A DNA stretch of 64,000 nucleotides from a virus. Positions 6,432 to 13,892 of the stretch are shown here, in pieces. The stretch lies in the IMG/VR virus record IMGVR_UViG_3300027121_000002, positions 1-64,000 of that record. One strand, given 5' to 3'. The notes beneath the pieces were generated by a model. That model worked only from the letters and a program-made list of their open reading frames with translations, was not told the origin of the DNA and ran no database searches. Every line of letters starts with the position of its first letter. Within the stretch, counting starts at the first letter, position 1. Made by a program: the position numbers and the translations under genes.

Positions 6432-7103
6432 TCAATCAAAGATACGACCCCATCCGTCCCCTCCGGTAGGTGCCCAACGGTGCTTAAGAACTGCTTTAGT
6501 ATAAATGGTTTTCTTACCATTCGTTACGGGACCAGTATAATTGTCATTGAGAGAACCATAAGGATCATTAATATAATATCCCTTACCATCTGGAGTCTTA
6601 CCAATGACCACGCACATGTGCCCACCAGTAGGAGAAGTTAGAGAACCACGGTGGAGAATACCAATAACAACAGGTTTTCCTCTATCAAGACTCTTATCAA
6701 TATCAACAAAACTTAAATTATAACTAAAGTGCGATTTAATACCATAACCTTGGAGAACTTTAGTCTGCACTGCATGGTCTGTAGTATCGCCAATCGCAAA
6801 TACCTTTTTAACGTACTCATCATCACCTTTAATGCTTCCTGGTTTAAGGAAAGCAAGACACATTGCACACGATGAAGAGTTGCAAGTTCTTTGTGCATCT
6901 CTATAGTTGTCTACTTGGTTAAAGTATGGAACATCAAGAACTGCTGGAGTTGGTGGTTTTGTTCTAAAAATTCCAATCCATTCAGATTCTGAGTCATCCA
7001 TAAATTGAGCAGGAAGGTTATCCTCTAACCATTGAACTGCAGATACATGATTGTCATTAGTGTCATCATAATATTTAAAAAAGTTATGAAGATCTAAAGT
7101 CAT
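6432..7103 (-). CDS. C39-like cysteine peptidase with N-terminal 'LHNFF' domain
   Basis: 223 aa. Residues 1-48 (MTLDLHNFFKYYDDTNDNH, then AVQWLEDNLP) match the lysozyme N-terminus. The rest is a Peptidase_C39-like domain: DVPYFNQVDNYRDAQRTCNS carries the candidate catalytic Cys, TGGHMCVVIG the His and YYINDPYGS the Asp. Papain-fold cleavage of cell-wall peptides or of a phage protein are both possible. Own late promoter (7127-7134) and terminator. Confidence 0.8.
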   Translation of the reverse strand: MTLDLHNFFKYYDDTNDNHVSAVQWLEDNLPAQFMDDSESEWIGIFRTKPPTPAVLDVPYFNQVDNYRDAQRTCNSSSCAMCLAFLKPGSIKGDDEYVKKVFAIGDTTDHAVQTKVLQGYGIKSHFSYNLSFVDIDKSLDRGKPVVIGILHRGSLTSPTGGHMCVVIGKTPDGKGYYINDPYGSLNDNYTGPVTNGKKTIYTKAVLKHRWAPTGGDGWGRIFD

Positions 7104-7126
7104 TTTTACCTGAAACTCGCCTAAAG

Positions 7127-7134
7127 TATTTATT
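7127..7134 (-). promoter_or_regulatory. Late promoter AATAAATA
   Basis: One-base variant of the late box on the minus strand, 24 bases before ATG 7103. Confidence 0.6.
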
Positions 7135-7297
7135 AATATCGATATTCGTCAATCTTATCTAAAACTTTATTAAGATATTGATTTGCTAACCATTTTGGAT
7201 CATATCCAGATTTATTCATCCATTCTTTATTCAAATCTACTTTTAATTTAAGGACTTCGCATTTTATGACATCCTTCGTCAGTTGTCCTTTTGACAT
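7133..7297 (-). CDS. Hypothetical protein, 54 aa
   Basis: Starts MSKGQLTKDVIKCEVLKLK; ends LNKVLDKIDEYRY. ATG 7297 is chosen because the longer form from 7321 would begin inside the strong terminator hairpin 7304-7338. Charged, helical, no recognised family. Confidence 0.6.
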   Translation of the reverse strand: MSKGQLTKDVIKCEVLKLKVDLNKEWMNKSGYDPKWLANQYLNKVLDKIDEYRY

Positions 7298-7303
7298 AAC
7301 ATA

Positions 7304-7338
7304 TAAAAAAACTCTGCTCATTATTTAGAGCAGAGTTT
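7304..7338 (-). terminator. Strong terminator of the hli-peroxiredoxin operon
   Basis: Minus-strand 11-bp stem AAACTCTGCTC/GAGCAGAGTTT with an 8-base loop, running directly into a T tract. Confidence 0.93.
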
Positions 7339-7357
7339 CAGATTGTATTTTATTGTA

Positions 7358-7885
7358 TCAGACTGGTGTGGTTTCCCTCACAGTTGTCTTCACATATTCA
7401 TAAACCACTTCTGGAGTAGTCGCTTCGTAAGGGTCGGTGTCTGCGTTGTCCCGTTGCCCCACTTCAACGAATAGTTTTTCGATGATTCCATTATCCACGA
7501 CCATAGCATAACGCCAAGAGCGATCTCCGAAACCAAGGTTAGACTTATTGACAAGCATTCCCATAGAACGTGTGAAGTAAGCATTGCCGTCTGGAATGAG
7601 TTTGACTTTCTCAATGTTCTGGTCTTGTGCCCAGGCATTCATCACAAACCCATCATTAACAGAGATGCAGTAAATATCGTCGATGCCGAGACCCAGAAAG
7701 TCGTCATATTTCTCTTCGAATCCAGGTAACTGATAGGCACTGCAAGTAGGAGTGAAAGCACCAGGCAGACTAAAAATGACCACACGTTTTCCATCGAAAA
7801 GATCTGCAGATGTTTTATTTACAAACTCACCAGACTCACGAAATACGAATTCTACTTGAGGAACTTGATATTGTTCTTTACGCAT
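7358..7885 (-). CDS. Peroxiredoxin (Prx5-type)
   Basis: 175 aa thioredoxin-fold peroxidase. SLPGAFTPTCSAYQLPGF holds the peroxidatic Cys in the P-x-x-x-T-x-x-C motif, and the conserved Arg is in FGDRSWRYAMVV. It would reduce hydrogen and organic peroxides in the cytoplasm. ATG 7885 has a perfect GGAGG; earlier in-frame starts lie in the hli gene. Last gene of the light/stress operon, 12 bases after hli, ended by a strong terminator. Phage-carried peroxiredoxin beside hli points to protection of photosynthesis from oxidative damage. Confidence 0.93.
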   Translation of the reverse strand: MRKEQYQVPQVEFVFRESGEFVNKTSADLFDGKRVVIFSLPGAFTPTCSAYQLPGFEEKYDDFLGLGIDDIYCISVNDGFVMNAWAQDQNIEKVKLIPDGNAYFTRSMGMLVNKSNLGFGDRSWRYAMVVDNGIIEKLFVEVGQRDNADTDPYEATTPEVVYEYVKTTVRETTPV

Positions 7886-7896
7886 AGTAACCTCCA

Positions 7897-8016
7897 TCAA
7901 AATACACCTGGAATTACTTGCCCAGTAACAAGATAAGAACCGACAGCAGCAACGAATCCAATCATTGCAAACCAACCATTAATACGTTCCGCTTTTTCAG
8001 TAAAAAGATTTTTCAT
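7897..8016 (-). CDS. hli: High-light-inducible protein, 39 aa
   Basis: MKNLFTEKAERINGWFAMIG followed by FVAAVGSYLVTGQVIPGVF: one chlorophyll-binding helix of the ELIP/Hli family with E-x-x-N-G-x-x-A-M-x-G. The usual Arg after NG is replaced by Trp-Phe here. Shine-Dalgarno AGGAG. The ATG overlaps the stop of the 54-aa gene. The product should sit in the thylakoid and dissipate or scavenge pigment under stress. Confidence 0.93.
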   Translation of the reverse strand: MKNLFTEKAERINGWFAMIGFVAAVGSYLVTGQVIPGVF

Positions 8017-8177
8017 TTTGTTTCTCCTCTTTTAGATGTGTTTTGAATAACAATAAATTTGTCTTTCTTTAGGGTGCCTGCGATACAAACTTTAAGTTCA
8101 TCATCATCAGACCAGGCACCTTCTTCTACAAGTTGTTGAAGGGCAAGACTAAGTTGCCCAAGCATTCCAGCACTCAT
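8013..8177 (-). CDS. Small acidic protein, 54 aa
   Basis: MSAGMLGQLSLALQQLVEEG then a DDDELKVCIAGTLKKDKFIV core. Start overlaps the stop of the 28-aa gene (TGATGA) and its end overlaps the hli start (ATGA). No family recognised; its position between two hli genes ties it to the photosynthesis-support operon. Confidence 0.7.
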   Translation of the reverse strand: MSAGMLGQLSLALQQLVEEGAWSDDDELKVCIAGTLKKDKFIVIQNTSKRGETK

Positions 8178-8263
8178 CAGTAAGTTTCTGCGACTTTCTC
8201 TACAGCATAACCCAAAAGTACGAAAAAGGCAACTGCAGTGAGCGTGAAGATTACTTCAGTCAT
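8177..8263 (-). CDS. 28-aa membrane mini-protein
   Basis: MTEVIFTLTAVAFFVLLGYA then VEKVAETY: one hydrophobic helix, similar in size and shape to low-molecular-weight photosystem or cytochrome b6f subunits, but I cannot match it to a named one. Both ends are coupled (TGATGA) to the flanking genes in the hli operon. Confidence 0.65.
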   Translation of the reverse strand: MTEVIFTLTAVAFFVLLGYAVEKVAETY

Positions 8264-8472
8264 CAGAAGACTCCGAAGAAGAAGTTGCCAGTGCTAGCAT
8301 AAGAAATGATACCAGCAACAAAACCGACCATTGCCCAACGCCCATTCATTTTCTCCGATTTCTCAGCATAAGGTTCGATGCCATAACGATCAAGATCCTC
8401 TTTTGTCATATACATTGAAGGTTCTTTAGCAAACATATTCATTTGCCCGAACTCATTTTTGGTTACAGTCAT
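8263..8472 (-). CDS. hli: High-light-inducible protein, 69 aa
   Basis: A 36-residue soluble extension (including MYMTKEDLDRYGIEPYAEKS) precedes the Hli helix EKMNGRWAMVGFVAGIISYA with the full E-x-x-N-G-R-x-A-M-x-G motif. ATG 8472 is chosen; a longer upstream frame would read through the promoter. First gene of the operon. Confidence 0.93.
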   Translation of the reverse strand: MTVTKNEFGQMNMFAKEPSMYMTKEDLDRYGIEPYAEKSEKMNGRWAMVGFVAGIISYASTGNFFFGVF

Positions 8473-8499
8473 TTTCGTTTTATTACGAATTGTTACAAA

Positions 8500-8528
8500 A
8501 TTATATAGGAAAAAGAATGGGGTGTCAA
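8500..8528 (-). promoter_or_regulatory. Consensus sigma70-type early promoter of the hli operon
   Basis: Minus strand TTGACA (8523-8528), 17-base spacer, TATAAT (8500-8505), a perfect match to the bacterial housekeeping consensus, 28 bases before ATG 8472. Confidence 0.92.
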
Positions 8529-8533
8529 GCACA

Positions 8534-9235
8534 TCATTCTTTTTTTTCAATCCTATAAGCCCTTCCGTGTTCGTCAAATCCATCAATCTCAATATATTCT
8601 GTATCTTTGTTGATATCATCATTTGGAACTAAACAAAGATAAGGACCATGAATTCTATCATTATTACTATAATTTCTAAACCCAGAAAGATGATAGTGTG
8701 CAGAAACAATTTGCTTACCTGGATTTTTTAATTTATATCCTTGTTCTGCCATTAATTTAGCAATCTTATTATCACATCCTGGTATTCCTAAAGTGAATTC
8801 AAATTCTTTGGATGTTACAATTGGAGATTTGAAAACCCAAACATCTTGAGATGATGCATTATCAAATGGTGCAATACACCATTCACCATTTTCACAAAAT
8901 ACTTCCCATCTAGTTAAGGCAAGAAAAACTTTATCTAAATCAGTATCCTTTACAACTGAAATAGTATCATCCAAGATAATATCTGCATTTGCAATTATAC
9001 AAATTTCATCTTTTAAATTCTGGTTACAAAATTCAAAAAGATCATTGTATGTTGGTCTTTTTTCCCTTTGAATTACTTCTATTTTATCCGACTTAAAGTT
9101 CAATTTAGAATCATCAGAAATAAAAACATATATCTTTTTAATATTTTCATTTTCTAAATTTTCATGAATACAAGTAAGATATTCACTATGTCTCTGATAA
9201 TCAGGAGATCTAAAATATTCTATCAATAAATTCAT
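8534..9235 (-). CDS. Putative glycosyltransferase-like protein, 233 aa
   Basis: An N-terminal nucleotide-sugar-binding-like half contains CIIANADIILDDTI, a D-x-D-like acidic motif after a beta strand, as in GT-A folds. The second half has SQDVWVFKSP and GIPGCDNKIAKLMAEQGY and then a conserved-looking HYHLSGFRNYS. The ATG overlaps the stop of the epimerase gene (ATGA). Last gene of the glycan cluster. GT family not assigned. Confidence 0.6.
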   Translation of the reverse strand: MNLLIEYFRSPDYQRHSEYLTCIHENLENENIKKIYVFISDDSKLNFKSDKIEVIQREKRPTYNDLFEFCNQNLKDEICIIANADIILDDTISVVKDTDLDKVFLALTRWEVFCENGEWCIAPFDNASSQDVWVFKSPIVTSKEFEFTLGIPGCDNKIAKLMAEQGYKLKNPGKQIVSAHYHLSGFRNYSNNDRIHGPYLCLVPNDDINKDTEYIEIDGFDEHGRAYRIEKKE

Positions 9236-10125
9236 TGAGTTTTAATCCAATCCATTAAATTAACTTGAGGTCTCCATCCAAAAATGGTTCTCAATTTTCC
9301 ATTATTCGCAAGAGTAGTTCGTGACTCACCAATTCTTGCTGGAATATTTATTTGATTTTCTGAAATAGCATCCGCAATTTCATTGATCGAATAATTAACT
9401 CCATTACCTACATTGTAAAGTTCTCCATAAAAATCATCATCAATATCTTTTGTTGCTGCAAGAATATTTGCTTGAACTACATCAGATACGTGTGTGAAGT
9501 CTCTACGTTGTTCACCATCACCAACAATTGTAAGTGACTCTCCTTTTTTCTTCTGCTCCAAGAATAACCCAATTACTGGGGCATATTGTCCTTTTAAAGG
9601 TTGCCGTTCACCATAAACATTAAAATACCTAAAGGAAATTGTCTTAAGATCAAATAAGTCATTGTACATTTTGCAGAGTTTTTCTCCAGCAACTTTAGAT
9701 ACCGAATATGGATTTAAACAATTATCTTTTTGATTTTCGTGATTTGGAGGTTCATTAAATCCATAACCAGAAGATGTAGAAGAATAAATTACTTTCTTAA
9801 CTCCTGCTTCTCTGGCACATTGAAGAACCGTAACAGTACCCATGCAATTGGTATTAACTGCTTTAATTGGATTCAAAATTGCTAGTTGAATCCTAGCATC
9901 AGCAGCAAGATGAAAGACATAATCAACTCCCTCATAAAGAGGTCTAGTTTTTTCATAATCACAAATATCATACTTATAATTTTGAGATTTGTCATTCCAA
10001 TAAAATTCTTCATTGGATTCTGCACTTTCATTATCAATCACAACTACCTCATGACCTAACTCAATAAGTGCATCAACAAGATTTGAACCAATAAATCCTG
10101 CTCCACCAGTGACTAAACTTTTCAT
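9232..10125 (-). CDS. NAD-dependent sugar epimerase/dehydratase (extended SDR)
   Basis: 297 aa. The Rossmann motif TGGAGFIGSNLVDAL is at the N-terminus, YSSTSSGYG includes the Ser, and NPYSVSKVAGEKL the Tyr-x-x-x-Lys active site. Similar to UDP-glucose 4-epimerase and UDP-glucuronate epimerase/decarboxylase groups; substrate not resolvable by eye. It provides a nucleotide sugar for the cluster. Confidence 0.88.
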   Translation of the reverse strand: MKSLVTGGAGFIGSNLVDALIELGHEVVVIDNESAESNEEFYWNDKSQNYKYDICDYEKTRPLYEGVDYVFHLAADARIQLAILNPIKAVNTNCMGTVTVLQCAREAGVKKVIYSSTSSGYGFNEPPNHENQKDNCLNPYSVSKVAGEKLCKMYNDLFDLKTISFRYFNVYGERQPLKGQYAPVIGLFLEQKKKGESLTIVGDGEQRRDFTHVSDVVQANILAATKDIDDDFYGELYNVGNGVNYSINEIADAISENQINIPARIGESRTTLANNGKLRTIFGWRPQVNLMDWIKTQ

Positions 10126-10136
10126 ATCAATTCACC

Positions 10137-11060
10137 TCAAAATATTCCAACTGCAGAAACTGATTCATATATCTCAGATTTAATATCATCTTCATATATG
10201 AAATTCCAATTTTTTAACTTTGGACAAGTCATCATATCCATAAAAATATTAGAAGAGTCCTCAGATATACATTTTCTTGCTGGTTCTCTCCTTCCATAAG
10301 TATGAAAATGTATTTCAACTTGTTTCATAAGATTTTTATACTGAAGATGATAAGAAATCAATGCAGTGGAATTTTCCAACAAATGCACTTCTTCTGCATT
10401 TTCAATAACTTTAATTATATCAAAATAATTTTGAGCAATATCATTAATATTCAAAATATATAAATCTTTATTTTTTATATATTTCCTATTTAATAAATTA
10501 TTTCCATATTCAGAAATCACAATATATTTTTCTGGTAAATTTAAACTTTCAAAAAAATTATTTTCACTTTCAATATTTCTTTCGTAATAAAAATAATCAA
10601 GTCTATAATTTTTAGGAATACCAGCAGCACAATAAAATGCTGTTGCATTATTTTCTAAAACTGGTTTAGATTCAACAAAAAATTGGCATGGATCCCCTTC
10701 CAATCTAAACCACTTTGGATCTATTTGAATTATGGGCAATCCCAGTTTAAGTCCCAATTGATTAAACATATTATAATGATTTTCCACTGTTGGTGCAGAT
10801 GGATTATCACCTGTTTTTAAATCCAAATAATCATAATCGTTATTATAATTGATATAATCCATCATTTCACTGGATCCAATAACTTTGATCCTGGAATTGT
10901 CTTTATATAAATCGTTAATAAAGTTATAGTTTCCACCATCCCCTATTATATTAACTTCTTCATATTTTGTGGACAAAAATCTAGCCATTCCAGAAACACT
11001 GATCCAGTCACCATATCCACAATATTGATTGATAAAGATTTTTTTATTTAAGTTTTCCAT
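10137..11060 (-). CDS. Putative GT9/GT-B-like glycosyltransferase, 307 aa
   Basis: N-terminus FINQYCGYGDWISVSGMARF resembles the first loop of heptosyltransferase-like (GT9) enzymes. The C-terminal AEEVHLLENSTALISYHLQY is the kind of sugar-nucleotide-side motif they carry. It aligns with the next gene (AEEIHTIETAFLEFIQSI), so the two are tandem paralogues. Very AT-rich. The GT9 link is tentative. Confidence 0.55.
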   Translation of the reverse strand: MENLNKKIFINQYCGYGDWISVSGMARFLSTKYEEVNIIGDGGNYNFINDLYKDNSRIKVIGSSEMMDYINYNNDYDYLDLKTGDNPSAPTVENHYNMFNQLGLKLGLPIIQIDPKWFRLEGDPCQFFVESKPVLENNATAFYCAAGIPKNYRLDYFYYERNIESENNFFESLNLPEKYIVISEYGNNLLNRKYIKNKDLYILNINDIAQNYFDIIKVIENAEEVHLLENSTALISYHLQYKNLMKQVEIHFHTYGRREPARKCISEDSSNIFMDMMTCPKLKNWNFIYEDDIKSEIYESVSAVGIF

Positions 11061-11061
11061 T

Positions 11062-11829
11062 TCAATTTACTCCTTTTGAATTTATAATTAAATAATTATT
11101 ATTATTGCTAGTTGGTTTTTTTTGTAAATAATTTCTCAAGTATGAATGAATATAAATTTTTGGTTTTGATAATTTTATTGATTGGATAAACTCTAAAAAA
11201 GCAGTTTCAATAGTATGAATTTCTTCTGCATTTTCTAATATTTTACAATAATTAAACATTAGAAAATTTTCATCATTATAATTTAATTTTTTATTATATT
11301 TAATAATTTTATATTTTTTTGGTAAATTATTTTCATCGATTATTAAATTGCCCAAATGGTGCTCTGAGTCGTCAATAACAAAAATATATTTTTCGTTATT
11401 TGGATTCAATTTATTATAAACATATTCTTCAGATTGAAGATTTCTTTGGTAATAAAATTCAGAAAATCTTATTTTTGGATTTAAATTGAACATTGTATAA
11501 AATCCTTCATAAAAAGGAATTCCTGGATTTTTTATAGTAAGTTCATATTCCAATCTTTCAAATCCAATTTCTATAATATCATTTTCTATTCCATTTGATG
11601 AAATAAAATTTTTACAAATTCCAACAGATACTGCTGGATCATTTTCTGAATTAATAAAACTTAAATTTTTAATATCTCTAAACATATATTCAATTGATGC
11701 ATGATAAGGATCTGCAGTAAAGTACACAACTTCATCATACATTTTACAAAAATTTCTAACCAATGCATTGCAAATTATAGCATCTCCCAATCCAAAATGA
11801 GGTAAAATATATTTTTTAGTCATATCCAT
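11062..11829 (-). CDS. Putative GT9-like glycosyltransferase, 255 aa
   Basis: Starts MDMTKKYILPHFGLGDAIIC, again the G-x-GD-x-I loop of GT9-like enzymes; FSEFYYQRNLQSEEYVYNKL matches LDYFYYERNIESENNFFESL of the neighbour. ATG 11829 overlaps the previous stop (TAATG). The gene is extremely AT-rich (11281-11340 has 5 G/C in 60), lower than flanking sugar genes, so recent foreign origin is possible. Confidence 0.5.
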   Translation of the reverse strand: MDMTKKYILPHFGLGDAIICNALVRNFCKMYDEVVYFTADPYHASIEYMFRDIKNLSFINSENDPAVSVGICKNFISSNGIENDIIEIGFERLEYELTIKNPGIPFYEGFYTMFNLNPKIRFSEFYYQRNLQSEEYVYNKLNPNNEKYIFVIDDSEHHLGNLIIDENNLPKKYKIIKYNKKLNYNDENFLMFNYCKILENAEEIHTIETAFLEFIQSIKLSKPKIYIHSYLRNYLQKKPTSNNNNYLIINSKGVN

Positions 11830-12266
11830 TACAATTGATAAGGATAATCTGTACAAATACCAAAGACCATAGAAAAATTTTTATATTTTTTAATGTCCAT
11901 ATCATCAATAAGTGGTATAATTACATTTTCATCTATTTTCATGGAAAGATCATGTAACCAAATCTTTCCATTTGAAGTATAAGTAAAGGGATCTTGAGTA
12001 TGACAGAATGCTTGATATATCCAGCATTCTTTTGCTGCTTCAAGATTTTTACAGTGAATCCAAAGGTAATCTTTACGTTTATCTAACCAATTATGATCCA
12101 CTTTATATTGGGGTTCATCATGTCCTAACCACAAATCACCATCAATCAAACGAACATCAATCTCTACATCATATCCATTACCAATAGCACAGTCAATATA
12201 ACTTGGTCGATTTTCCCTATCAAGTACTGGTCCCCGAATGTTTCCACGATGAGAAATAATCTTCAT
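11829..12266 (-). CDS. Glycerophosphodiester phosphodiesterase-like protein, 145 aa
   Basis: MKIISHRGNIRGP has the HRG motif, YDVEIDVRLIDGDLWLGHDE the E-x-D metal-binding strand and second catalytic His, all at GDPD-family positions. It is much shorter than the usual ~240 aa, so the C-terminal part of the TIM barrel is missing. The longer upstream form begins at a TTG and was rejected. It may act on a phosphodiester in the glycan; activity uncertain. Confidence 0.7.
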   Translation of the reverse strand: MKIISHRGNIRGPVLDRENRPSYIDCAIGNGYDVEIDVRLIDGDLWLGHDEPQYKVDHNWLDKRKDYLWIHCKNLEAAKECWIYQAFCHTQDPFTYTSNGKIWLHDLSMKIDENVIIPLIDDMDIKKYKNFSMVFGICTDYPYQL

Positions 12267-12274
12267 AGTATTTT

Positions 12275-12922
12275 CTATTCCCAAGGTACAGCATCAAAAT
12301 ATTTTGAATTATATGAAACAATATTACACCAAGTCCAAGTATCTTGTCTACTCTCAATAGGTACAAGATTAGGACTGCCGTGAAACATATAATAAAAATT
12401 TTCAAATCCATACTTTTCAAGTTCTGTAAGCATATTATCAAGATTATCACCAACTTCTTCTTGACCAGGACCATATTCAAATTGAATAATTTTTACATTA
12501 TTCATTTTTTCACCAAAACCACGAAAAACATATGTTTCCATACATTCCACATCTATTTTTAGAAAATCAACTTCATCAATATTATTTTCTTCCATATAAG
12601 TATCTGCCCTCTTTACAAGACAAAATTCACATTCTTCCCCAGAAGATGAACGTTTAACTAATGAGTAGGTATTTGGATAAAATTCAATAGTATCTTCAAC
12701 ATCACTTAATCCAAATACATTAAAAAATGATTTGCTATTATTATTAGGTTGCAACTTTAATGCATCAATATATGGTTGATATGGGTCAAAATAATGAACT
12801 ACCCCATTAAATTGCGTATATATTGATTCAGTCCATGTTCCAACATCAAACATTACATTAACAAGTTTTGAAATTTTATCAAAAAATTTTTTTTCTGAGT
12901 CGTATCCATTTTCATGTGTCAT
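12275..12922 (-). CDS. FkbM-family methyltransferase
   Basis: 215 aa. MFDVGTWTESIYTQF is the SAM-binding start; FLKIDVECMETYVFRGFGE matches the FkbM motif L-K-I-D-V-E-x-x-E-x-x-V-x-x-G; IIQFEYGPGQEE follows. Likely O-methylates a sugar of the phage-directed glycan. Overlaps the HAD gene by 4 bases. Confidence 0.82.
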   Translation of the reverse strand: MTHENGYDSEKKFFDKISKLVNVMFDVGTWTESIYTQFNGVVHYFDPYQPYIDALKLQPNNNSKSFFNVFGLSDVEDTIEFYPNTYSLVKRSSSGEECEFCLVKRADTYMEENNIDEVDFLKIDVECMETYVFRGFGEKMNNVKIIQFEYGPGQEEVGDNLDNMLTELEKYGFENFYYMFHGSPNLVPIESRQDTWTWCNIVSYNSKYFDAVPWE

Positions 12923-13230
12923 AATTCTTCAATTCGTAGTGATTTATCTTCAATAAAAAGGTCATAAAATGGTTTGTCCACTCTCAATTCATGGTATTTT
13001 GCACCCCAATCATTAAGTTGTTTTTTAGTCAAATCCATCCAATCAATCTGTTTCCTACTTCCACGAGCAGTCCAATAAACTATCGTGTGACCTTGATTAT
13101 ATAGTTTATTAATCTTCTCTATATTTTCTATAATAGGTTTTGCTTTGCTGTAATCATGAGTTGTCCCAAAATCCACAGAAGTTTCTCGATGACAAATAGT
13201 TTCATCAATATCAACATAAATTACTTTCAT
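12919..13230 (-). CDS. HAD-superfamily phosphatase, capsule-type, 103 aa
   Basis: MKVIYVDIDETICHRETSVD gives the D-x-D-x-(T/V) motif, YWTARGSRK the Thr motif, and DLFIEDKSLRIEEL the terminal acidic motif of a short HAD enzyme as found in polysaccharide loci. Probably dephosphorylates a sugar phosphate. Overlaps both neighbours by 4 bases. Confidence 0.8.
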   Translation of the reverse strand: MKVIYVDIDETICHRETSVDFGTTHDYSKAKPIIENIEKINKLYNQGHTIVYWTARGSRKQIDWMDLTKKQLNDWGAKYHELRVDKPFYDLFIEDKSLRIEEL

Positions 13231-13892
13231 TGGTACATATTTCTCCTATAGTTTTCATTTGGACAAGTATCAACATCGGCAACTTCTTGTTTTGTAAGAA
13301 ACTTAACTCCTCCCAATAATTTTGCTCCATTAAAAATATCAGCAGATTTTTCACACATCAAAGTAGAAGCAGAACAATCTTTTTTAGATGTAGATGCTGT
13401 AATTATACCATGATTTTGTAGCAAGATCAACTTTGGAAAAAATCCTTCATGATCAAGAAACTTCGAGACATACTTCTCAACTAACTTAAGAATTGCTTCT
13501 CCTGGTGGAGCATAAGGAACTACACAAGACTTTTTTCCATTTCTAACAATTTGATCAGGAAACCATCTATGTTCAGAAAAGTCGTGAATAGATTCTGAAC
13601 AAAGAATCTTAGTTGTATGTGGAGGATGAGTATGTGCGATAAAATTAATATCAGGAAATGTCTTCATAATCCAAGCATGAAATGAAGTTTCAATACTTGG
13701 TTTCTTGTGGAGAAGTTCTATCTGAGCACCATTTGTATTACATAATGTCAGGTCTTCTTCTGATAGTGTATGAAGACTTGTTCCACTTGCTTTAATGAGG
13801 AATGTATTTTCATCTACTCTTACCGATACATTACCTTCACCACAGATAGTATATTCACTAATTTCTCTTGCTAGTTCTAGTATTTCAGACAT
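13227..13892 (-). CDS. Class II aldolase/adducin-family protein
   Basis: 221 aa. GEGNVSVRVDENTFLIKASG is the N-terminal phosphate-binding motif, FIAHTHPPHTTK supplies the zinc-binding His pair, and LILLQNHGIITA the third His; ETSFHAWI is the acidic helix. Zinc-dependent aldol cleavage or epimerisation of a sugar phosphate. Next to the HAD phosphatase and nucleotidyltransferase, it looks like part of a dedicated sugar-precursor route. Confidence 0.87.
   Translation of the reverse strand: MSEILELAREISEYTICGEGNVSVRVDENTFLIKASGTSLHTLSEEDLTLCNTNGAQIELLHKKPSIETSFHAWIMKTFPDINFIAHTHPPHTTKILCSESIHDFSEHRWFPDQIVRNGKKSCVVPYAPPGEAILKLVEKYVSKFLDHEGFFPKLILLQNHGIITASTSKKDCSASTLMCEKSADIFNGAKLLGGVKFLTKQEVADVDTCPNENYRRNMYQ

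Noticed and set aside
7298-7321. Longer start of the 54-aa protein
   Set aside because: Begins inside the loop of a strong terminator hairpin.
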